The notes beneath the pieces are model-generated. The model was given only the letters and a program-made list of their open reading frames with translations. It did not search any database and had not been told where the DNA came from. Below are positions 1 through 8,700 of a stretch of 64,000 nt of DNA, piece after piece. Position 1 is the first letter of the stretch. The number at the start of each line of letters is the position of its first letter. This DNA is from Neocallimastix lanati (nom. inval.) (lineage: Eukaryota > Neocallimastigomycota > Neocallimastigomycetes > Neocallimastigales > Neocallimastigaceae), in assembly GCA_016946835.1 (NCBI GenBank), contig JACVTC010000004.1, positions 1 through 64,000 on the forward strand, in the 5' to 3' direction. Both the position numbers and the translations under genes were made by a program.

Positions 1-1465
1 TCTGTTGAAGTGGCAACTATGTCAATCATTTCTTTGAGAATTTTAATAATTTGTTCTTTATAATCTTTATTTAAGGTACTTAAAAATTCATCACTCTCAA
101 TAAATTCCATTGGAGTTAATTCCTTTATAATTTCCTTTTCATTATTCGTTTCTTTAACTTTTCTAATAGTGCAAATTATACTTTCTTCATCATAATATTG
201 ATTATTTATTTTAGCTATTTCTTCGTATTCACTTCTGACAAAAGTTTACATAAACTGTTTAAGGTCGGATGAATAAATAAACAATGATCGATTTGAGTTT
301 TAAAGTTTATTAACATATCATAAAATGAGTCTTCTTTCTCAATAATTCTAAAGTCCGCATTAAATTCATAATTATTAATTTTTACTGGTAATTGAACAAT
401 AATTCCTTCCGAGTATTCTTCATCTTGTGTTGCTAGTTGGATTCTTCCACGACTTTTTCCAACTGTTTCATATTCACCAGGTAATTTATCAAAATACTGC
501 TTAGTAACGATGCTTAGGTTACTACAAGAATCAATTAAAAGTTTTCCTAGTACTCCGTCAACACTTGCATCAACCATTGCTAAGTCTTCTTCGGCTACTT
601 CATTACTTTTACTTATGTAGCTATGATCATAGTTATTCACTAATAAAGTTCGTGCTATTACATTGTCTACAGTTCCAATTATTTTAGATTTTTCTAACTT
701 TAAACCTTGAGTTAATTGTGAACGAATTTTCGGACATGCATTCAAGAGTTGACCTATCGTAATACTGGATTTAAGATTATTTAAATCATCCATAATATTA
801 TAAGGTTCTTTATTATTCATCATTTTGATATTCCTTTTTACTAACTGAGTATTTTCATTATTAGTTTCTTTAGTTTTTGTTGAAATTAATTTTTCCAAAG
901 TATTAGTTTTATTTTGTTGATTATCTTTATTCATTTCTATATCTTCTATTTCATTATCGATTACAAGTATATCTTCAGATTCAACTTTTTTCTTTCCTTT
1001 TGATGAATAATTGTTGTTTTCTTCTTTACTTTCTCTTACTCTTGTTATATTTCTTAATTCCTTTTCTTTTTGTTTTTCTTTGTTAATATTTGGTTGAGTT
1101 AAAATTGAAGGAAGTATTTGATTTTTATAAACTTTATTTGGTTTATTATGTAGCTCATTTTCTTTCTTCTTTCTTAAAGCAGGAGTTGCGAAAGGACGTG
1201 GATTATCTTTTAAACTTTTATGTACTTTCTTGGAATTATTTTCTTCCTTTTCGCTGTTATTATCATTCATTTTTCTTTTTATAGCATTTATAATGATATC
1301 ATCCTCACTTTCAGTTGTGTCACTAAAATCAGATTCTTCAGATTCTTTATTAAAGGAATTATTATCAATTGGGGTATTCTTGGTAAAAGTATTATTTTGT
1401 AAATTATTTAATGAAGCTATTGTTTTGTCATTGGGAGTGCTTCTGCTCCCATTTAGAAGTTTAAA
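1..1465 (-). pseudogene. E1 pol, N-terminal and protease region, frameshifted
   Basis: Pol is open from the slippery site at 1459-1465, in the -1 frame relative to gag. It passes an ATG at 1270 and continues to a stop at 215-217. It contains a retropepsin-like segment with the motif LLIDSCSN, where most retropepsins have D-T/S-G. Homology to E2 pol continues through the stop in the neighbouring frame: the sequence from about 250 down to position 1 reads on in the -1 frame, with matches such as LTPMEF against LPPMEY and DIVATS against EIVATS in E2. A one-base indel between roughly 225 and 250, possibly in the short A/T run there, best explains the break. RT, RNase H and integrase would lie beyond the window. 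Confidence 0.8.
1413..1465 (-). promoter_or_regulatory. E1 gag-pol -1 frameshift signal
   Basis: On the minus strand the last sense codons of gag read ..T TTA AAC TTC TAA, giving the heptamer TTTAAAC (1459-1465) in the gag frame. An 8-nt spacer follows. Then comes a stem GGGAG/CTCCC (1446-1450 with 1433-1437), whose loop carries GAAGC (1439-1443) complementary to GCTTC further downstream (1413-1417). This makes an H-type pseudoknot. The pol frame is -1 relative to gag and open from here on. The same layout is found in E2. Confidence 0.85.
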
Positions 1466-2358
1466 GACTTTTTGGAATATATTTCTTTTTTATTTTTTTC
1501 CATAATCTTATTTAATTGAGGGCAATAGTATGAGTAATGACCTTCTTCCTTACAGAAGAAACAAGTTTTAACAGATAAATTTCTCATTTTCTGGGTTGAT
1601 TCTTCTATAATATCTTGAGGTTTCAGTTTATTATTTGTTTGACTTGTTTGGAAAGTTTCGTTTCTTCTTTTAGGATAAAGTCTTGAAGTAGTACTGTTTT
1701 GATTATTTTGATTATGCTGGGAATTATTAACATTATAGGTATTAATATTATTGTTCCTTACAGAAAGTCTATCTACTTTCTCGGCAATTTTGAAAGCTTT
1801 CTCCATACTTATATCATCTTTAAGGGATAATTTCTTCCAGGCTTCATAATTATTTTGAATAGAATCAATATAATCTAGTACACCAATGCGCTTTCTTCTC
1901 TTTTTATCAAGTTTAGTGTACAAAGTTCTATATCTTACATTAAAGTCTTTAATCTTTTCGTTTCTTTTAATTCGCATTGCACGAAGTTCTTTAAGAAGTA
2001 AATTTTGGTCTTCTTTAATACCGTAAAAATTTTCAAGACTTGAAATAATTTTTTCAAGAGAAGGAAATTTATCATCATCAACATTTTCTTCTTCATCATC
2101 TTCTTCTTCATCTGATGAATCATCACTTTCATCATCACTATCTTCTCCCAAATCTTCAATAACGCGTTGTACTTCACCAGAGCTGGTAAGTAAACAAGCA
2201 TTAAATATTGTTTCCGGATCTGTGATACCTTGTATCTTGATCCAAAGTTTTAATTCAGTAGCCCAGGACTTTATATCTAAATTGTCCTTGCTAAGCTTCA
2301 CTATGTCTCGTAATTCTTTCTTTAATTCTTTAAAACTTAAAGTACTTTTAGTAGACAT
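1453..2358 (-). CDS. gag: E1 Gag polyprotein
   Basis: Retrotransposon capsid/nucleocapsid protein. The open frame extends up to 2430, but the ATG at 2356-2358 (MSTKST..) aligns with the Gag start of E2 and is preferred. In order it has a capsid-like helical region (FKELKKELR.., the tryptophan of WATELKLW, a YRTLY..LD segment), an acidic D/E/S-rich insert, a basic and Asn-rich linker, and a CCHC zinc knuckle C-x2-C-x4-H-x4-C (CFFCKEEGHYSYYC) near the C-terminus. The frame ends two codons after the TTTAAAC slippery site, so Gag-Pol would be made by -1 frameshifting. No break is visible in gag itself, although pol of this copy is damaged. Confidence 0.88.
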   Translation of the reverse strand: MSTKSTLSFKELKKELRDIVKLSKDNLDIKSWATELKLWIKIQGITDPETIFNACLLTSSGEVQRVIEDLGEDSDDESDDSSDEEEDDEEENVDDDKFPSLEKIISSLENFYGIKEDQNLLLKELRAMRIKRNEKIKDFNVRYRTLYTKLDKKRRKRIGVLDYIDSIQNNYEAWKKLSLKDDISMEKAFKIAEKVDRLSVRNNNINTYNVNNSQHNQNNQNSTTSRLYPKRRNETFQTSQTNNKLKPQDIIEESTQKMRNLSVKTCFFCKEEGHYSYYCPQLNKIMEKNKKEIYSKKSLNF

Positions 2359-2529
2359 TTCGTTTTTAGTTAATAATTTTTTATTGTAAATTAACGAGGT
2401 TATTAAATACGAATAAATTTGAAAGTCCAACTTTAAAAATATAATTTAACAAGTAATTTAATATCGAATCAAATTTTAAAACAATATATCTTAGTAATTT
2501 TTGAAAATAATAATTTTATTTGCTTTCTT

Positions 2530-2812
2530 TAGTAAGTATAAGCTCGAAATCCTTATCGACAACTTAGTAGAAATTATAAAGCACGAGGTTCTTTTCGACT
2601 ACTTTTTTTAGAATAATTTTAAGTTCGAAATCTTTATCGACAACTTAATAGAATAATTTTAAGTTCGAAATCTTTATCGACAATTCAATGAAATAATTTT
2701 AAGTTCGAAATCTTTATCGACAACTTAATAGAATAATTTTAAGTTCGAAATCTTTATCGACAACTTAATAGAATATTTTTCAAGCTCGAAATCTTTATTG
2801 ACCACTTGAATT
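2530..2812 (-). repeat. E1 leader hairpin array (7 units, about 40-bp period)
   Basis: Seven successive units each have an outer stem, TCGA, a 7-8 nt loop, TCGA, a 2-nt bulge and the other half of the outer stem. Clear units lie at 2619-2648, 2659-2688, 2699-2728, 2739-2768 and 2779-2810, and more degenerate ones at 2539-2566 and 2578-2605. Five units repeat at 40 bp. The last has the outer stem TTCAAG/CTTGAA where the others have TTAAG/CTTAA, a compensatory change. The array lies between the primer binding site and the gag start. Confidence 0.85.
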
Positions 2813-3811
2813 TTGTAGTTTAGTATATTTGTAGTAATAAATTTAGAAGCAAAGTTTTATTTATTATTTTCACCTTTCAAAAATTTTTCTTTTTAAACGA
2901 TAAATATTGTATTGTTATAGCTAATAAAATTATTAATTAATTATAATTATTAAATACAAAAAAAATAATCTTTATTGTCGTACAATCTGATAGTACACAC
3001 TGTCTGACGTGCAGCTTACCTAATGGTGTCATGCCACGCGTGTGCCACGATTACTATATTCAATATAAAATATAGCAGTTCAGAGCCCACTAGCCCAATT
3101 ACTATGTAGGATAAACTTAATCCGATAATCTATGTACGGAATAAAAAAAATTTTAAAAGTATTCAATAATATTTTTATTAACTAATAAAAATTAACTAAA
3201 AACACAATATTTTCAAAGTAAATTAAGATTCTATTACAGGAATTATATAACAAATAAAGTACCAGTAATAAAAAAAAATAAAAAAATTTAAATGGCGAAG
3301 TTAGCCAAAGTCTGATACTTTATATAATAAAGTGCCTTATAACTAGCACAAAGAAAAGTAAAAAAAAATTATATAAAAAAACAATCTTACGCCTTCGGTG
3401 ACGTAAGCTCCTTATTCGCCAGTGCTTGGAAAGTACCCGCACCTTCGTGTGTTGAAACGTTGAAGGTTGAACTATTATTACCGGGTCGGTAACCAAATAC
3501 CTTCGTCTACTTTCCAATTAATCTCCAAATTAACTACTATTCAATAACCTACTATGAATAGAGTTAATTTGTTGCTATCTGAGAATACACTGTGTATGAG
3601 CTCTATCCGCTCCTTGTTATAATTTTACAAAATTTGTTTTTTTAGAATCTTAATTTTACTTATTTAAAAAAAAAAATTTTTTTTTTTATATATATATATC
3701 AAACAAGCGCCATAGGTTAATCAAAGGATTAACGACTTACTTGTTTATCAATATAAAATAAAAAAAAATTAAAAAAAAAATCTATGTTATTTACTATTAT
3801 TTCTATTTAAT
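2813..3811 (-). other. E1 5' leader, structured, non-coding
   Basis: About 1 kb of leader RNA between primer binding site and hairpin array. It is richer in G+C than the surroundings at 3000-3140 and 3390-3620. Local hairpins are visible, such as CTTACG/CGTAAG (3386-3391 with 3402-3407) and GTTAATC/GATTAAC around an AAAG loop (3716-3733), the latter inside an outer CAAG/CTTG pair. A 65-residue minus-strand frame at 3320-3517 has no counterpart in E2 and is not called as a gene. Confidence 0.6.
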
Positions 3812-3829
3812 TCCCCGATATCTCCACCA
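3812..3829 (-). other. E1 primer binding site (tRNA 3'-end complement)
   Basis: The minus strand reads TGGTGGAGATATCGGGGA, starting with the TGG expected to pair with a tRNA CCA end, 6 nt inside the 5' LTR. The identical 18 nt occur at the same place in E2 (12529-12546). The primer tRNA would end ..TATCTCCA-CCA, with 5' acceptor strand GGAGATA. I do not assign an isotype. Confidence 0.85.
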
Positions 3830-3835
3830 TATAAA

Positions 3836-4132
3836 TGTTAAGGTTTTAGAGAATTAAATAAAATAAAGTAAGGAAACACAAATTTTATTTATTTATTTAT
3901 TATTTTTATTTATAAATTTGATTTTATTTTTATGATTTTTAAAAATTGGTAGCAAAATTTACAACTATTTATACTTTTTTTCAAGGCATAAAAGTTGTTC
4001 TTGCCACTAAATTACATTTTATTTATTTTTTTTTTTTATAAAAACTATTAAATTTAAATTAAATTTTATAATCAATTATATAAAATTTAATTATAACAAT
4101 ATAAATAAAATACATTTATAATATTAATAAAA

Positions 4133-4186
<54 letters not shown>

Positions 4187-4668
4187 ATATCTAAAATATT
4201 ACTAATAAGAATTTATTTAATTGGCTATAATTTTTATTACAATCTGTTAAAATATTCAAATAAAAATAAAAATACTATTCTAATATAAAGGTTTTTAATA
4301 AAATAAAATATTTTTCAATATAAAATAAAACATTTCGATATAAAATTTTATAATAAAAAGTTAAAATATAATATATAAATTTTTAATTATCAATATATAA
4401 AAATATTATTAATATAAATTTTCATTATTAATATAAAAAAAATAAGATTTATTATTAATATTGCTAATATAAGTTTTAAATATATAAAAATATTACTATT
4501 AATATAAGATTTAATATAAAAATATAAAGTTTAATATAATTTTTGATTTAATTTTTGATCTTTGGATTTAAAAATTTATTAAAGTACAAAAATAATAATG
4601 TACACATAATGTATTAGAAATAAATCGTAGATTTAATTAAGAATGCATTATTTAGTACATTCTTATCA
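3836..4668 (-). repeat. E1 5' LTR (833 bp)
   Basis: Bounded in plus orientation by TGTTAAGG and ..CATTCTTATCA, so it has TG..CA ends on the element strand. The ends are closely related to those of the E2 LTR (TGTTATGG .. CATTCTTTATCA). It holds a run of about 45 T near 4135-4179. The partner 3' LTR lies beyond the left edge. Confidence 0.82.
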
Positions 4669-4672
4669 TAAC
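4669..4672. other. Target site duplication TAAC, left copy
   Basis: TAAC directly precedes the left LTR of E2 and is repeated directly after the right LTR at 13630-13633. It also abuts the outer end of the E1 LTR. Confidence 0.75.
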
Positions 4673-5748
4673 TGTTATGGTTCGAGGAATTCAAAAAAAA
4701 AAATTATATAATATTAAAACACAAAAAAAAATTTTATTCTTTCACAATAATTTTTATTTATTTATTATATTTTTATTTTAATTTTTATTTTATTTTTATT
4801 ATTATTTTTATTTATTTATTTTATTTTTATTTTATTTTTATTATTATTTTTATTTATTTATTTTATTTTTATTTTATTTTTATTATTATTTTTATTTATT
4901 TATTTTATTTTTATTTTATTTTTATTATTATTTTTATTTATTTATTTTATTTTTTTTTTTTATTTATTTATTTTTATTATTTCTATTTTTTTTTCTTTTT
5001 TTTTTTTTTTCTCTCTCTCCTAAAAAGGGGTTCCAAGGTAGTCAATTTATATCTTTTTGAAGATATAAAAGTAGCAAAGCCTCTGGAAGTAGTTGAAGAG
5101 ATGGAAAAACAATAGATTTTTAAATCTTATTGATTATTTCCTTATTGTAATAAATAGAAATTTTATTATTTCCTAATATTCAAATTAACCAAAATAAATC
5201 TATAATATAAAAGATGCATTATAGATAAGAATTAAACAAAAAAAAGAGAAGCAGTATTACAATAAAATTGAATACTTTAACTTAATTTTGATACTAATTT
5301 AATATGTAATCTTATATATTAATTTGAATGACATAATAGAAAATAAAATACATTTATTAATATATGAAAAATCTTTTACAATTTTAAATACAGAAAATTT
5401 TATTTTATTTATTTCTTTCATTTCAATTATTTCTTAATTCGAAAGACAGAAATATTGATAAAGTTATTTAAGTTGTTTATATACAGGAATTATTCCTTAT
5501 TTAGAAAAATAATACTAAAAGTAATTAGTACTATGTTATTGCTAAACTCTCATAAATTTAATTTACCTTTATAAGGAATGAACATAAATTTAAATTAAAT
5601 TTTATGTATAAACTTAAATTTTCAGATCAAATAATATAGTAAAATTATTAATGTAAAGAATACATAAATTTATTAATATTTTAAAATTCACCTTGACTAT
5701 ATTAAAAGGTTTTTAATAAGAATCAATTTATTACTTCATTCTTTATCA
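4673..5748 (-). repeat. E2 3' LTR (1076 bp)
   Basis: Starts TGTTATGG and ends CTTTATCA in plus orientation (TG..CA on the element strand). It matches 12554-13629 at a constant offset of 7881 bases at every anchor I checked. An internal T/A-rich tandem repeat of 42 bp (about four copies, near 4775-4945) is also present in the other LTR. Confidence 0.92.
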
Positions 5749-5760
5749 CGATGCCCCCGC
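5749..5760 (-). other. E2 polypurine-like tract
   Basis: The minus strand reads GCGGGGGCATCG immediately before the 3' LTR. A G5 run in AT-rich DNA at this place is the likely plus-strand priming site. Purine purity is imperfect. Confidence 0.5.
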
Positions 5761-5771
5761 TAAGACTCAAG

Positions 5772-8700
5772 CTATATTGTAGCTGAGTTATATTTTACTA
5801 TATTTTTGAGGTGTACATTCCGATTTAATAATATTCCTGAATTTGGATCAGCTAACGTAACTGTATTAAACTTTTTTTTGATTACTTTTAAAGGTCCATT
5901 AAAATAAGGTTCTAGTTTAGTTCTACTAAAGTTTCTAACTAGGACTAAATCTCCCTCCTTGATTTCCTTAGCCTGATTCATACTTTGTTTTTCTTCTCGT
6001 CTAACAGCCCAATATTTATTTGCATTTTTCACATTTTCTGATGCTTCTATGGTCCATCTATAATGAGATATAAACTTTTCCAATAGAATTTCATCAGAAG
6101 ATTTATTTATACCTTTAGTCGGTCTTGCAGCTATATCAAAAGGTTGTTGGTCTTCACGACCATAAACTAATTCAAAACTAGAATGGTTAGTGGTACTATT
6201 TTTAACGGTTCTTAAAGCCCAGAGAGCAGAGGGTAATACCTCATCCCAATCTTTATTTTTTGTCCCAAGCAATCTAAGGAGTTTACCAATTTCTTTATTA
6301 CGATTTTCCGTAAGTCCATTAGATTCGGGATGATATGTTGTAACAAATTTTATATATACATCATATAGGTCTAAAAATATTTTAGTCATATCTGATGTAA
6401 ATTGGGCACCATTATCGGTGGTAATTACTTGGGGAACTCCATGACGAGAAAATACGTTAATAAGGAACTTAATTACGTCTTTAGAAGTGATATTTTCAGT
6501 CGGTTCTGCTTCTACCCACTTAGTGAAATAATCAACAGCTACTATTATATATTGATTATTACTTCTAGTTTTAACCAGTGGACCGATAATGTCCAAACCA
6601 AGATGTACAAAAGGTCCTTCCACTTTAGTAGGTAGATTTTCTGTAGGCTCTGGATAAGGTTGTGGTCGATTTAATTGACATTTTTCACACTTACTGACAA
6701 CACGTTTAACATCATTCACCATGTCGTTCCAATAATAACTCTTACGTAAACGTTGATAAGTCTTATAATAACCATCGTGTCCAATATTATGAGCCTCTAA
6801 TATTAATTTTATTCTTTCATTAAGATCGGTTACTAATTTTCTATAATTGTTACCATCAATAAAGTAGTCAATACCATCAATAGTGGTGAATTTTTCATTG
6901 ATAAAATCATGTATTACTTTGGATAATAAGGCTTCATTTTCATCATTCGTAATATCATGGTTAATTATTTTCGTAGCTAAAACTACATTTTCTTTATTAT
7001 TTTTCATTCGGGATAGGGCATCAGCAAGCACATTCTTTTTACCGGTTTCATATCTAATGTCTACACCAAGCATACTAGCTGTCAAACACCATCTAGTTTG
7101 CCTTGCATTATGTGGTTCCTTATTTTTGAACAACCCTAGTAACGGTTTATGGTCCGTATATACAATAGTTGGTATTGGATTTCCATCTATATACGGTTTT
7201 AATTTAGTTATACAATAATATAGGGCAGCACCTTCTAGGTCAGTTATACCATAATGCTTTTCTGCTCTGGTCAAACTTCTACTAATAAAGTGAATAGGGT
7301 GTTCTTTTCCAGTTTCATTATCTTTTTGTAATAACACACCTCCTATTCCATCATAAGAAGCATCGGTACGTATAATAAATTCTTTATCAAACTGAGGGAA
7401 ACTTAATATGGGTGCATTTATTAGTTTTTCTTTCAGTACTTCAAACGATTTTTGGTGTTCACTAGTCCAAACATACTTCACACCTTTCCTTAATAATTTA
7501 CACAAACACGCAGTAATTTGTGAATATTTATCGATGAAATTTCTATAGTATCCAACAGCTCCTAAAAATGAACGTAATTCATGGATGTCCTGAGGGGGTT
7601 TCCAATCTCTGATAACCTCGATTTTACTATCAAGAGGTTTTAAGCCTTTAGTGGTTAATCTATGCCCCAAAACATTCACTTCTGTTTTCATGAAGTGACA
7701 CTTTTCAATATTAAGTTTTAATCTATTTTCTTTGAGTATGGATAAAACTTGTTGAATATGTTGGAGGTGTTCTTCAACTGTTTTAGAGTATATAAGTATA
7801 TCATCGATAAAATTATAAACACACTTTCCTATTAAAGGAAATAGGATTCTATTCATTTCTCTTTGAAAGGTTGCAGGAGCGTTGGTTAAACCAAATGGCA
7901 TAACTTTAAATTGGTAGTTACCAAACTTAGTGGTGAAAGTTGTTATACCAATACTTTCTTCCTCCATTAAAATTTGGTGATATCCAGAGTATAAGTCAAT
8001 GGTAGTGAAGATAGTTGCACCATTGAGACTATCAAAAATTTCATCAATGTATGGTATAGAATAAGAATCCTTTATAGTAGAATCATTAACCTTCCTATAA
8101 TCTACACACATACGCCATTTCCCATTAGGCTTTGGTACTAGAACAATAGGCGAAGACCATTCAGAATTTGAAGGCTCAATTAACTTTTTATTAATTAACT
8201 TAGTTAATTCTTCCTTTAAAATATCTGTCTTTAATTTTGTTAGCCGATAAGCTCTTTGTTTTATAGGTTTGGTACCAGCTTTTAGATTTATTTTGTGTGG
8301 TGAAAGCAATGATGGTGTTAATTCCTCAGACGACGTAGCAACAATTTCTATATTGTCCTCTAATAGGTGTATTATATCAGTTCTATATTTTTCATTTAGA
8401 GTATTCATAAATATTGTATTATGTATATATTCCATAGGTGGTAATCCTTCTAATTTCTTTAATTCCCCACCAGCATATTTTTCCTTACTATTATCCTCAA
8501 GTAATTTGTTAACACTACAAATATATTTTTCGTCAATTGCAGAATTATTTATTGGTGTAATAGAACTGATAGTACCATCCATGTTATATTTACATAAGCA
8601 ATTATTTAAGGGATTAATAAATAATCTATTATCAACTATAGTTTTTAAATTAATTAGCATGTCATAAAATGGTTCCTCTTTTTCTACAATTCGGAAATCA

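Larger units (their letters stand above)
1..4668 (-). mobile_element. Ty3/gypsy LTR retrotransposon E1 (3' part outside window)
   Basis: Minus-strand element reading from a 5' LTR (3836-4668) through a primer binding site, a structured leader with a hairpin array, gag and the first part of pol, which runs off the left edge. Gag and the protease region are clearly homologous to those of element E2 further right, but diverged, and the LTR differs in length (833 against 1076 bp). E1 is therefore a related subfamily and not a copy. Its pol carries a frameshift, so it is probably dead. Its LTR ends at position 4668, directly next to the TAAC that E2 uses as target site. Confidence 0.88.

Noticed and set aside
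1090-1505. Plus-strand frames opposite E1 pol and gag
   Set aside because: Shadows of the minus-strand coding region; no domain likeness.
2611-2770. Regular 40-bp repeats as a CRISPR-like array
   Set aside because: Units are contiguous with no unique spacers, lie in a retrotransposon leader and are hairpins with co-varying stems.
3320-3517. 65-residue minus frame in the E1 leader as an extra retrotransposon gene
   Set aside because: No counterpart in the E2 leader; probably a chance frame in structured RNA.
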